A stretch of 42,221 bases of DNA from Chloroflexota bacterium. Lineage in GTDB: Bacteria; Chloroflexota; Anaerolineae; CG2-30-64-16. The notes under the pieces are model-generated. The model searched no databases. It saw nothing but the letters and a program-made list of their open reading frames with translations, and was not told the origin of the DNA. Position numbers and translations under genes: made by a program. Shown here piece by piece: positions 8,944 through 17,163 of the stretch (within the stretch, counting starts at the first letter, position 1; every line of letters starts with the position of its first letter). The stretch is from NCBI GenBank assembly GCA_026389845.1, contig JAPLHB010000108.1:1-42221 (forward strand). The letters are read 5' to 3'.

Positions 8944-9105
8944 GCCAATGGTCACCAGGCGCAGGCGGGTCTTGACCGTCGCCAGGACGAAAGACCAGGC
9001 AGCCTGAGGACGCACTTCCAGCGGTCTGATCGTTGCAGGCGCTGGGTCAAAGTCGGAACCTTAACGAACAGCTAACAGTTTCCTCATCACTTTCTAACGC
9101 GTTTC

Positions 9106-9114
9106 TGCTATACT
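9106..9114 (+). promoter_or_regulatory. Extended -10 promoter for the SHOCT gene
   Basis: TGCTATACT is an extended -10 element about 78 bases before the SHOCT ATG. There is no clear -35 at 17 bp, which fits an extended -10 promoter. The rest of 8944-9191 shows no gene. Confidence 0.5.
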
Positions 9115-9191
9115 GATCGTGCCATCGGAGTCCGATAACGCAGTGTATCGGCAGCCGGTGAGACAGTGTATGACAACGGAGGTGAGCTACG

Positions 9192-9461
9192 ATGGGTCCT
9201 TGGGGATGGCATGGGATGATGCGAGGTCCGGGGCTGCTGGGCGGCTTCCTGATGCTCCTGTTCTTGCTCGCGGTGATCGCCCTGGCGGCCTGGCTGTTCG
9301 TGAGGTTCCTGCGCTCGACGTCAGGCAAGTCGGCGCAGAGCACACCGCAGCCACAGATCCCGCAGTCCGATCCTGTTCTGGAGACACTACGCCGGCGCCT
9401 GGCCGAGGGAGCAATCACGGCCCAGGAGTTCGATGAGTTGAGGCACAAGCTCGGCGTATAG
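9192..9461 (+). CDS. Small membrane protein with C-terminal SHOCT domain
   Basis: 89 residues. A Gly/Trp/Met-rich start (WGWHGMMRGPG), one membrane helix (about 17-38), a short polar linker, then a SHOCT motif (about 62-88: DPVLETLRRRLAEGAITAQE, EFDELRHKL). A strong ribosome site GGAGGTGAG precedes the ATG and a terminator follows at 9494. SHOCT proteins are often envelope or oligomerisation adaptors; the exact role is unknown. Confidence 0.85.
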   Translation: MGPWGWHGMMRGPGLLGGFLMLLFLLAVIALAAWLFVRFLRSTSGKSAQSTPQPQIPQSDPVLETLRRRLAEGAITAQEFDELRHKLGV

Positions 9462-9493
9462 CAGAAGCGGGTTAACGATGCGGGGGTAAAGGA

Positions 9494-9526
9494 ACTCCCA
9501 CTACGCGACCGCGTAGTGGGAGTTTT
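9494..9526 (+). terminator. Rho-independent terminator after the SHOCT gene
   Basis: Perfect 13-bp stem (ACTCCCACTACGC / GCGTAGTGGGAGT) with loop GACC and a TTTT run, 32 bases after the stop codon. Confidence 0.9.
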
Positions 9527-9598
9527 GCGCGTCCGGGAAGAGGCCGTCCTCCTCACTCCTGATAAGATGACACCGGCCCCAGAGCAGATCACCTCAGA

Positions 9599-9667
9599 CT
9601 GGACGTGGCCGACCGCACCCAGGCCGCGATCCTGGCGCTGCAATATGGCGTGGTGGGGGATGAATAG
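9599..9667 (+). pseudogene. 3' remnant of a second response-regulator gene
   Basis: 9599-9658 is identical over 60 bases to 8869-8928, the end of the response-regulator gene. In the same reading frame it continues GDE then TAG (9665-9667), while the intact gene ends GPEDG. So this is the tail of a duplicated regulator with its own stop, not a copied intergenic piece. Nothing of the gene remains upstream. It abuts the RAYT-flanking palindrome. Confidence 0.7.
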
Positions 9668-9699
9668 GGATGCCAACTTTTCGGAAAAGTTGGCATCCC
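9667..9699. repeat. REP-like palindrome, downstream flank of the RAYT
   Basis: Perfect 16-bp arms (GGGATGCCAACTTTTC and its complement) around one central G. The core GCCAACTTTTC is shared with the palindromes at 10061-10095 and 10346-10386. It lies 9 bases after the transposase stop codon. Confidence 0.9.
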
Positions 9700-9708
9700 G
9701 CCATCCCG

Positions 9709-10326
9709 CTACTCCATGATAAGCTCTGCGATCGGCCACTCATCAAGCTCCGCCGCGTGTAAGGTGACAAAATAGTCCCGGCCGCCGAACCGCTCCAGGA
9801 CGTCGGCGCGCGGGATGCGCGTTGCGCGCTCCGCGAGAATTGTCCCATACGATGACCACGGCCATTCGCGAAAATCAGTGCTGAGGCCATGCTTCTGGGG
9901 GTTGCGATGGATGTACCTGACCAACGCGGTGAAGTAGCGGTCGCTGTCCACCAGGATACGCTTGAACGGCTTCTGGAACAGGCTGCCGGTGCGCTCGTAG
10001 CGCAGGTTGAAGGCCATTGAGTAGGCGATAAACAGGTTCTTGAAGGCCAGATGCGGTGGACAAGGTTGCCAACTTTCCGAAAGTTGGCAACCTTGGGCAA
10101 TCTGCCAGCGCCTCTGCTCCTCATCGGTGCGCATGTAGTCCAAGAAGTGGAAGTGGTTGGGCAGCAAGCAAAACGCGTAGGTGACCGCCACCGGCTCAAC
10201 GTGTTGGGCGTACAACTGCAGGAAGTAGCGGTAGTTCTCGCCCGTGCGGAAGATCGTCTCCTTGTTGTTGCCGCGATTGTAGATGTGGTAGAAATAGCCG
10301 CCCATCAAGGGCACGGGGTTGGTCAT
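9709..10326 (-). CDS. REP-associated tyrosine transposase (RAYT, Y1_Tnp/IS200-like)
   Basis: 205 residues from ATG 10324-10326; an upstream ATG at 10359 would lie inside the flanking palindrome. Family marks: YHIYNRGNNKETIF near the N-terminus, the HUH metal-binding motif in LPNHFHFL, GSLFQKPFKRI, and the catalytic-Tyr helix YFTALVRYIHRNPQKHGL. RAYTs nick single-stranded REP hairpins and are thought to spread them. The gene is flanked by two matching palindromes, and a third lies inside it in frame (residues about 78-88, GCQLSESWQPC) at a point where relatives have no such segment. The Tyr helix and HUH are intact, so it may still be active. Confidence 0.9.
   Translation of the reverse strand: MTNPVPLMGGYFYHIYNRGNNKETIFRTGENYRYFLQLYAQHVEPVAVTYAFCLLPNHFHFLDYMRTDEEQRRWQIAQGCQLSESWQPCPPHLAFKNLFIAYSMAFNLRYERTGSLFQKPFKRILVDSDRYFTALVRYIHRNPQKHGLSTDFREWPWSSYGTILAERATRIPRADVLERFGGRDYFVTLHAAELDEWPIAELIME
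10061..10095. repeat. REP-like palindrome inserted within the RAYT gene
   Basis: Perfect 17-bp arms (CAAGGTTGCCAACTTTC and complement) around a central C. It keeps the GCCAACTTTC core but has different, still complementary, outer bases from the flanking copies. Translated on the minus strand as GCQLSESWQPC without breaking the frame. Confidence 0.88.
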
Positions 10327-10345
10327 CGGCTGCCTCCAAGAATCT

Positions 10346-10386
10346 GACAGAGATGCCAACTTTTCGGAAAAGTTGGCATCTCTGTC
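10346..10386. repeat. REP-like palindrome between hsdS and the RAYT
   Basis: Perfect 20-bp arms starting GACAGAGATGCCAAC around a central G. It lies 11 bases after the hsdS stop and about 20 bases before the transposase start, and may also terminate the hsd transcript. Confidence 0.9.
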
Positions 10387-10397
10387 GCGATGGCGGG

Positions 10398-11654
10398 CTA
10401 CAATTCTCCCCGGAACGCCTGGGCCAGGATGGTCTGCTCCATCTCCGCCAACAATGCCCCATTCTGTTTTTCGATTGCTTGAAGCTCGGTCGCCTGCTGC
10501 CTAACCAAATCGAGATGGGCAACGATTCGCCGCTGCTCCTGCAACTCCGGGAATTTCATGGGGAGTGCCGCCAACTGGGTGCTGTTGATGGTCGCGAGGT
10601 TCGTCGTCTTCTTCGCCACTCCCAGGAAGTAGTTTTTGGCATGCCATGACAGCATTTCGTACTCGGCAAACTCCGGATGAACGACGTCTTGATCGAAACG
10701 CACCGCGAAGATGTGATTTTGGTGAACGCATAGCTCAATCTCGCCATGCCAGACGGCGCCACGCCCAAGTTTGTCGAAATCACCACCCTCGGTGAGTAGC
10801 AGGTCGCCGGGCTGTAATCGGTAGCGGCCGCTCTCGTTTTCGGCGATCCTGATCGTCTTGATTTCGTCCAGATCGAGATAGCCTGCCTGAACATTCGCCA
10901 CGCGAAGGTACGGAAGCTCGACAGTCTCGCGGTCTCCGAAATCGCGTCCTTTCGCTGTGCCGGTTTGGATAAAGGCTACCTCGCTGAGTTGACGTGTATG
11001 CCAGCCGTCTGCGGGTTGGTCGAAGACCTCCCGAATTGCAGCGTCCATCACCCGCCCCGTATCCGTCACGATCTCGGCATGCAGCCGCCGCGCCTCCCGC
11101 AACTCACCGAACAGCGCCTCGATGCGGGCGACGATGTGGCGCTGGGTTTCCAGGGAGCGGGCGGGGTCGTCAGGGTAGGGGAGGGGGATGTTCGCGTCCC
11201 AAAGGGCCTCTTTCCGCGCTCGTGGCATTCTTGCGCCGGTACTGCTCTCGCTGGCGAAGGTCACAAACGAGTGCGTTCGTAGCGCATACGCCAGAAAGCA
11301 CCGGTCAATCATGGCCGGATCTGGTTTGAGGACAACCCACTCTGTTGTCCCGATGCCTTCGACTGACGGCACAACGACCTTGTTGAGATAGGGGCGCAAC
11401 TTTGAGTACAGGACATGCTGCGGCCCGAAGCACACACAAGTGCTGGCGACCTGAGACCCGGGAACGAAATTGGGCTGAGGCTCTTCAAACTGCCCCTTGT
11501 CAATGGCTTCAAGACCCCAATAATTGAACAGCGTCGTTGGATGATCGGCTGGCCTGATTTGGACCGATTCCTCCGGCGCCACGGCTCCGAGTGTTCTTGT
11601 GCCCCAGTGACGTGGTAGCTGCCAGTCAATCGCCATTCGCCGCCTCGTCGCCAT
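10398..11654 (-). CDS. hsdS: Type I restriction-modification specificity subunit
   Basis: 418 residues (ATG at 11636 is an alternative start, giving MAIDWQLP). Two target-recognition domains: TRD1 (about 7-165), conserved region with the helix QRHIVARIEALFGELREARR (about 168-190), TRD2 (about 215-370, LSEVAFIQTGTAKGRDFG) and a distal helix QEQRRIVAHLDLVRQQATEL ending LAQAFRGEL. HsdS determines the DNA target for both methylation and cleavage. Its start overlaps the hsdM end, as usual for the operon. The target sequence cannot be predicted here. Confidence 0.95.
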   Translation of the reverse strand: MATRRRMAIDWQLPRHWGTRTLGAVAPEESVQIRPADHPTTLFNYWGLEAIDKGQFEEPQPNFVPGSQVASTCVCFGPQHVLYSKLRPYLNKVVVPSVEGIGTTEWVVLKPDPAMIDRCFLAYALRTHSFVTFASESSTGARMPRARKEALWDANIPLPYPDDPARSLETQRHIVARIEALFGELREARRLHAEIVTDTGRVMDAAIREVFDQPADGWHTRQLSEVAFIQTGTAKGRDFGDRETVELPYLRVANVQAGYLDLDEIKTIRIAENESGRYRLQPGDLLLTEGGDFDKLGRGAVWHGEIELCVHQNHIFAVRFDQDVVHPEFAEYEMLSWHAKNYFLGVAKKTTNLATINSTQLAALPMKFPELQEQRRIVAHLDLVRQQATELQAIEKQNGALLAEMEQTILAQAFRGEL

Positions 11655-13251
11655 TACTCACCATCTCGTGCAGTCCCTCAAGGATGCTCGTCAACTCCCG
11701 CGTCCGCTCCAGCAGCCGGGCGGTCAATTCGGCCGGGTGGGGCAGCGTCTCGCGAACGGCCTGTACGGGGTTGCGCGCGCTCAGGTCACAGCCGCGGGCC
11801 TTCAGGTCGTCCGCGGTCTCGGCCCAGGCGTTGGCGCCGGGGGCCTGCCCCTTCTCCACCGCGGCGCGGGCATCGGCCGCCAGGAGGAAGGGCCGCTCGC
11901 CTTCGCCGTCCAGCCAGCGCCGCCACGCGGCCCAGGCCGCGCGCGCCCCAACGAAGTGCTCGTCCTGGATGCGGCTGCCCTTGCTGAACTTCTTCAACCC
12001 CGCGGGCAGCGGCAGCTCGTAGTACCACGTCTCGTGCCGGGCGACCGGGTTGCGCTCGGCCACACGGTCGGGTCGCTGGAAGAAGAGCAGCGCGGTCTTG
12101 ACGTCGGAATAGGGCGCAAAGGCGCCGGGCGGCAGGCTCACCACCGCGAACAGGTGAAATTGCTCCAGCAGGTCCTTCTTCACCTCGGCGAACGCGCCCC
12201 CGCGGAATAGGGTTCCTTCCGGTACGACCATGCCGCACCGGGCGTCCGGCGTGTGCCTCAGCTTCTTGATGATGTGCTCCAGGAAGAGCAGATCGGTAGC
12301 GTTGGATTTGACCGGGAAGTTCTGCTGGATGTGGCCGCCCTCGGTGCCGCCGAACGGCGGGTTGGTCAGCACCACGTCGAAGCGGCCGCTCACGCTCCCC
12401 TTCACCGACTCCTCCAGGGTATTGGCGCGGGTGATGTTGGGGGTGGCCACGCGGTGCAGCACCATGTTCATCGTGCCCAGCAGGGCGGAAACGCCTTTTT
12501 TCTCCTGGCCGAAGAAGGTCTTGTGCTGCAAGGTCTCGCGGTCGTCGCTGGTGCGCTCCTGCGGTTGCATGGACTCATACGCGGCGACCAGGAAACCCGC
12601 CGAGCCGCAAGCCGGATCATAGACCGTTTCACCGATCTGCGGCGCGATCACGTCCACCATAAAACCGATCACCGACCGCGGGGTATAGAACTCACCGGCG
12701 ATGCGGTTCTCCGCGCCCATGCGTTCCAGCAGGTCCTCATACACCTTCGAGATGGTGTAGATGTCTTCGTCGCTGTCGAAGCGGATGCTGTTGATGATCG
12801 TCAGGACGTCTTTGAGGTTATAGCCCGACGCGCACACCGGCACGTTGCGCACCACGTTTTGGTCGCCCACGCTCTCGTCGGAGAAGATGCGCGCGATGGT
12901 GCGGGCCAACGGCGAACCGGTCAGCGTGGACAGGCCAGGCAGCAGCCGGCCGCGCACGAACTGGATCAGGTCGTCCACTTTCCACGTTTGCAACTTCTCG
13001 GGGCCGGCCCAGGCGTCCCAGGCCAGGTCGCCCTGGAGCACGGGCTCGTAGTGCTCCCCCTCGCCCATCGTGGCCGTGGCCAGCCGCTCCTGCTCCTCCT
13101 CGTCCAGGAACTTGAGGAAGAGGAGCCACGCCAGGTGCTCGGTGTACTGCATCACCCCGCCCACGTTGTTGTCGCGACGCAGGATGTCGCACGCGCGCCA
13201 CATGTCGCTGCGGAGGGTTTCGTTAGTTTGGCGTTTGGGGGTTTGTGTCAT
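11626..13251 (-). CDS. hsdM: Type I restriction-modification methyltransferase subunit
   Basis: 541 residues. The N-terminal helical HsdM_N domain contains NNVGGVMQYTEHLAWLLFLK. The SAM-binding motif is DPACGSAGFLV (about 212-222) and the catalytic N6-adenine motif NPPFGG is near residue 297. A C-terminal helical part follows. It methylates adenine in the HsdS-defined site, protecting host DNA. It lies 24 bases after the PIN-like toxin gene in the same transcript. Confidence 0.96.
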   Translation of the reverse strand: MTQTPKRQTNETLRSDMWRACDILRRDNNVGGVMQYTEHLAWLLFLKFLDEEEQERLATATMGEGEHYEPVLQGDLAWDAWAGPEKLQTWKVDDLIQFVRGRLLPGLSTLTGSPLARTIARIFSDESVGDQNVVRNVPVCASGYNLKDVLTIINSIRFDSDEDIYTISKVYEDLLERMGAENRIAGEFYTPRSVIGFMVDVIAPQIGETVYDPACGSAGFLVAAYESMQPQERTSDDRETLQHKTFFGQEKKGVSALLGTMNMVLHRVATPNITRANTLEESVKGSVSGRFDVVLTNPPFGGTEGGHIQQNFPVKSNATDLLFLEHIIKKLRHTPDARCGMVVPEGTLFRGGAFAEVKKDLLEQFHLFAVVSLPPGAFAPYSDVKTALLFFQRPDRVAERNPVARHETWYYELPLPAGLKKFSKGSRIQDEHFVGARAAWAAWRRWLDGEGERPFLLAADARAAVEKGQAPGANAWAETADDLKARGCDLSARNPVQAVRETLPHPAELTARLLERTRELTSILEGLHEMVSNGDEAANGD

Positions 13252-13275
13252 AGGCGACAGCTTTTCACCCAGGCT

Positions 13276-13644
13276 TCAACGAGACGACCGGATGCGCAGT
13301 TGATCGTTTTGGAAGACGCTGAAATGACCGGAGATGGCGGCAGCGTAGTGATCGAGAAGCCACAGCAGCGTCGTAGTGCGTTCCTGACGTGTGGCATCCG
13401 GCATGCGCAGCAACAATACGCCTGAATGAGGTTTGCCGGAGCGGTACACCAGCGCGCCGAAGTCGTTGTCTTGGGTGATGATCAAGCGACCTTCGCTCAC
13501 GGCCCAGGCCAGGATGGCGGTATCACTCAGGTGGGGATCAACATCGCCGGCGAAGACCGCGTCGTATCCCGCATCGCACAACGCCAGGGCCACGCCGCGT
13601 CCGATGTTGTGGTCTATGAGTAGCCGCAGGTCAGCGGTGTTCAT
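13276..13644 (-). CDS. DUF5615 PIN-like toxin
   Basis: 122 residues. Acidic PIN-like marks: LLIDHNIGRGVA (Asp10), Asp at DTAILAWA, and ITQDNDFGAL (about 56-65). DUF5615/Mut7-C-like proteins are paired with DUF433 proteins as VapBC45-type toxin-antitoxins, and the toxin is a predicted ribonuclease. Its start overlaps the DUF433 stop (ATGA). It is placed between hsdR and hsdM, so the pair is co-transcribed with the restriction system. Confidence 0.9.
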   Translation of the reverse strand: MNTADLRLLIDHNIGRGVALALCDAGYDAVFAGDVDPHLSDTAILAWAVSEGRLIITQDNDFGALVYRSGKPHSGVLLLRMPDATRQERTTTLLWLLDHYAAAISGHFSVFQNDQLRIRSSR

Positions 13645-14150
13645 GCCGGCTGCAATACCGGATATACCCGCTCTTCCTCGATCAGGTTGGCAGCGTAGAG
13701 CAGGGCCGCCTGGATGTCGTCAGGTTCCAGGCCAGGGTAGTCTTCCAGCAACTCGCTTTGGGGCACACCGGCCGCCACTGCGGCTACGATCTGCGCCACG
13801 CTGATTCGCATGCCACGGATCACGGGTTTACCGACCAGAACCGCCGGGTCGGCGGTGATGCGGCCTAACAGGTTACCTCTCATTTCCCTTTTGAAGGCGC
13901 CCCACGCCAGCGCCGCCCCTGGGTTGGTCCGATAGCGATCGCTCTCTGCCAGCGTCTCGGCCAGCGCCAACCGCTCACCGGTGGGATCGCTGGGACTTTC
14001 GTGTGACCCATCCTCGACGACCGAGGCGGGGGACTGGCGCAGCACTCTGGCAAACTCCTCGTGGACAGCTTCTTTGACCGCGCGCCGGATCAATGCTTCC
14101 AGCTCGGTCAGGTTCAGGGTTGTGTTGTACTGCGGGGCTGCACGACTCAT
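13641..14150 (-). CDS. DUF433 antitoxin-like protein
   Basis: 169 residues. The C-terminal part (about 95-160) is DUF433: ITADPAVLVGKPVIRGMRIS, then VPQSELLEDYPGLEPDDIQAA, a winged-helix-like fold. The N-terminal 90 residues form a helical extension (LTELEALIRRAVKEAVHEEF) longer than in minimal DUF433 proteins. Predicted to neutralise the overlapping DUF5615 toxin and perhaps repress the promoter. Confidence 0.88.
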   Translation of the reverse strand: MSRAAPQYNTTLNLTELEALIRRAVKEAVHEEFARVLRQSPASVVEDGSHESPSDPTGERLALAETLAESDRYRTNPGAALAWGAFKREMRGNLLGRITADPAVLVGKPVIRGMRISVAQIVAAVAAGVPQSELLEDYPGLEPDDIQAALLYAANLIEEERVYPVLQPA

Positions 14151-14206
14151 GACGCACCTCTATCATGGAACTCAAAGCCTACGCTGTAGTATACCACACA
14201 GCCGGC

Positions 14207-16909
14207 CTACGCCGCCTCCGCATACAACCGGCGCTGCAACTCCGTCATCGTCGCCCTGAACCGCTGCGGGTCGCCGCCGAAGCGCCGCAGCACGCCGCGC
14301 GCCTTGCCCATCTCCCGGAAGGGGCTGACCCGGAAGACGGCCGGGTCGGTCATCTCCCGTAACCCGCCCAAGACGTACTTGTCCACCAGGGCCAGGATCA
14401 CCGCGCGGGCTTCCTCGGTGTGCGTGCCCAGCCAGGCGCGCTCCCGCTGGCGAAAGACCGTTGCCCGCTCGTCACGGCTGTGCAGCGGCCGGCCATAGGC
14501 AAGGTGCGCCAACAGGTCGAACTGGTCGGCTTCGGGGTGGTCGAGCACTTCGGCTAGCACCTCTACGTCTATGCTGGACTTCTCCAGTTGTTCCAGGAGA
14601 ATCCGGCGCTGTTCAGGATCGCGCCAGATCGCCTGCAGTTTGCTCCAATCCGGCACGAAGCCCGCGATCTTGCCCCGGGTGTAGTCCAGGTATTGCTCCA
14701 GCGACATCGGCTCGTTGACACCGGCGACGATGAACGTGGCCTCGTCGGCGATGGTCACTTCCAGTCCCGTGACCTTGATCTTCCGGTCGGTCTGCTCTCC
14801 CGCCGGCTTAAGCTCGATGTCGAAAACCGTCTCCGCATCGGCCTGGGTCACGACCTGTACCTCGCGGCGCATCAGCTTCGGCCCGCTTGCGGTGATCTTC
14901 ATCTCCCCGGCCGGCAGCTTGTCGAAGCGGTACCGCGCCTGGTCATCCGTCAAGATCGGGCCTGCCTGCTCGTTCGGGCTGACCAGCACCGCGATGCTCG
15001 CTCCCACCAACAGTTCGCTGCTCTCCGCCAAGCGGACGGTCCCGGTCAGGATAGCCGTGCGGGACCGTTCGTCCGCAGAAGCCTTGATCGCGTCCGGCGG
15101 CTTGTCCCACTGCGTGTCGAGCAGACGTGTCGCGCCGGTGTAGTCAATGATGCGGAACCACAGCTTCCCGCTGTCAGGATCAACCCGAGACCCGCGACCG
15201 ATGATCTGCTTGAAGAGGATCGGGGAGGAGAGGGTTTTCATAAAGACGATGTTGCGCGCCGAGGGCACATCCACGCCAGTGGAAAGCAGCTCAGCGGTGG
15301 TCGCCACGACCGGCAGCGCCTTGTCGCTGTCCTGGAACTGCGCCAGGCGGCGCCGCGCCCCCGCGCCCTCCTCGCTTACGATGGCGACGGCGTAGTCATC
15401 CCCGAAGCCTAAATCAAGGAACTCGTTGTTGAGCTGCCGGGCCACTTCCTGGGCGTGATCAATGTCCACGCAAAAAACCATCGTCTTCTGCATCGGGCCG
15501 AAGCGCCGCAACAGCCGGGCAAGATGCGCGGTCATGGTTGCGGTGCGATCGGGCAAGGTGACCGCTCGTTCGAACGCTGGCGTGTCGTAGGCATCCTTGA
15601 GCACAGCGTCTTCGGGCACGAAGACCTCTGCCCCCTTCTCGACGGCCTCGTGGATGTGTAACCCGTTCTTGTCCAGGTCGGTGCGGATGCGATGTACCTT
15701 GTAGGTCGCCAGGAAACCGTCTTCGATGCCGCGCCCCAGGCTGTAGGTATACGCTGGCGGCCGGTAGCTGCCCTTCTCAGGGTGGGCCGGATCGAGCGGG
15801 ATGGCCGGCTCTTCCGCGCAGAAGTAGCCGTAGGTATCAATGTTTTCTTCTTGCTTCGGGGTGGCCGTCATGCCGAGGTGGATAGCGCCCTTGAAGTAGT
15901 CCAGGATCTCCCGCCACGTGCCGAAGCCGGAACGGTGCGCCTCATCAATGATGATCAGGTCGAAGAAATCGGGCGGGAACTTCTCAAAGAACCGCTTGCC
16001 CTGACCATCCTCACTCCACAGGGTCTGGTAGATGGCGAAATAGATTTCGCGGTGCAGGCTGGGGCGTTTGGCGTCTTCGTCGAGCAATAAGCGCGGATCG
16101 CTGGCGCTGGTCGCGAATGGGCTGAAGGCATTGTACGCCTGGTCGCGCAGGACCACCCGATCGGCCAGGAAGAGGATGCGCACCGGCTGGCCATCCTTTT
16201 TCCGCCCGAGCCAGCCGGACTTGATCAGCTTCCAAACGATCTGGAGTGCTGTGAAGGTCTTGCCCGTGCCCGTCGCCATGGTAAGCAGGATGCGCTTCTG
16301 GCCGCGCATAACGCGCTGCAACACCTCGCGCACCGCGGTCTCCTGGAAATAGCGCACTTCCTTGCCGCGCGTGGCGTCTGCGGGCGCATAGGGGTGCAGA
16401 AGCGGGTTGCGACGGCGAGCCTGTGCGGCATCAACGCTGTAGACCGGACGCAACTCGCCTGTCGTTGACGCAGGCAGCTCCCGCTGGCCGGCGTTGATCT
16501 GCCAGCGCCCCCAAAGCTCCTCGGGGTTGGGGAACTCTTGGCGGGTCCGCGTGCTGCCGGTGAAGGCGTCCCACTCGATGATCTCATGGCCGTTGGTGGC
16601 AAAAGCGAAGGCCAGCCCCAACTCGCGCGCGTAGTCCTTAGCCTGCTGTAAGCCCGCGACGGCCGGCTTGCCTTCTTCCTTGGCTTCCACGACCGCGATG
16701 GGCAGGCTGTCGGTGTACCGGAGGAGATAGTCCACACGTTTCGGGGCCAGTCGCTCGGCCCGGTCACCGCGCAGCACAATCTTGCCTGCGGTGTACGCCC
16801 AATCGGTGCGATAGTAGTGCTCGCGCGTGACCTGACTGCGGGTCCAGCCGGCGGTGTTGAGCCTGGGGTCAATCAGTTGTGCGCGGGTATCGGCTTCGTT
16901 GAGCGGCAT
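14207..16909 (-). CDS. hsdR: Type I restriction-modification endonuclease/translocase subunit (EcoEI-like)
   Basis: 900 residues. An N-terminal PD-(D/E)xK nuclease (VDYLLRYTDSL then IAVVEAKEEG, about 75-105) is followed by an SF2 helicase with Walker A MATGTGKTF (about 210) and DEAH box IIDEAHRSGFG (about 320), a helicase C lobe with QIIGRGSR (about 560), and a C-terminal EcoEI_R_C-like helical domain (about 730-890). Between helicase and C-terminal domains (about 622-702) lies an extra Ig/transthyretin-like segment resembling carboxypeptidase-regulatory domains (GASIAVLV, FDKLPAGEMKITASGPK, FDIELKPAG). It is first gene of the operon hsdR, DUF433, DUF5615, hsdM, hsdS. Confidence 0.95.
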   Translation of the reverse strand: MPLNEADTRAQLIDPRLNTAGWTRSQVTREHYYRTDWAYTAGKIVLRGDRAERLAPKRVDYLLRYTDSLPIAVVEAKEEGKPAVAGLQQAKDYARELGLAFAFATNGHEIIEWDAFTGSTRTRQEFPNPEELWGRWQINAGQRELPASTTGELRPVYSVDAAQARRRNPLLHPYAPADATRGKEVRYFQETAVREVLQRVMRGQKRILLTMATGTGKTFTALQIVWKLIKSGWLGRKKDGQPVRILFLADRVVLRDQAYNAFSPFATSASDPRLLLDEDAKRPSLHREIYFAIYQTLWSEDGQGKRFFEKFPPDFFDLIIIDEAHRSGFGTWREILDYFKGAIHLGMTATPKQEENIDTYGYFCAEEPAIPLDPAHPEKGSYRPPAYTYSLGRGIEDGFLATYKVHRIRTDLDKNGLHIHEAVEKGAEVFVPEDAVLKDAYDTPAFERAVTLPDRTATMTAHLARLLRRFGPMQKTMVFCVDIDHAQEVARQLNNEFLDLGFGDDYAVAIVSEEGAGARRRLAQFQDSDKALPVVATTAELLSTGVDVPSARNIVFMKTLSSPILFKQIIGRGSRVDPDSGKLWFRIIDYTGATRLLDTQWDKPPDAIKASADERSRTAILTGTVRLAESSELLVGASIAVLVSPNEQAGPILTDDQARYRFDKLPAGEMKITASGPKLMRREVQVVTQADAETVFDIELKPAGEQTDRKIKVTGLEVTIADEATFIVAGVNEPMSLEQYLDYTRGKIAGFVPDWSKLQAIWRDPEQRRILLEQLEKSSIDVEVLAEVLDHPEADQFDLLAHLAYGRPLHSRDERATVFRQRERAWLGTHTEEARAVILALVDKYVLGGLREMTDPAVFRVSPFREMGKARGVLRRFGGDPQRFRATMTELQRRLYAEAA

Positions 16910-17163
16910 CTTTGATCACTCGACACTGGACGTGAGAAAATCTGGGGCGACAAGTCAGCACCTTTACTGGCACCCAGTTTAGCACAAAGCCGGATATTTG
17001 GGAAACAGCGCGCTGAAAGCCAATGTCCGTCACAACGGGATGTCTCATGGCGAACACCAACAGCGCCGGCGTCGGCATGGGTCGCCCTGCGCGCCGGGTA
17101 GATGCAAAACATTCGAGGTTTCGCCCGACCGCAGGTGACAACCTCGAAGGTCTGAATGGAGGT
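16910..17163. other. Intergenic region upstream of hsdR
   Basis: 254 bases between the beta-helix gene stop and hsdR start. It should hold the hsd promoter, but no convincing -35/-10 pair, terminator or repeat was found. Confidence 0.4.

Noticed and set aside
10327..10359. Earlier start codon for the transposase at 10359
   Set aside because: It would place the first residues inside the flanking palindrome; family similarity begins after the ATG at 10326.
12253..13425. 390-codon open frame on the plus strand across hsdM
   Set aside because: Antisense to a clearly recognised methyltransferase; His/Val/Arg-rich shadow composition and no start signals.
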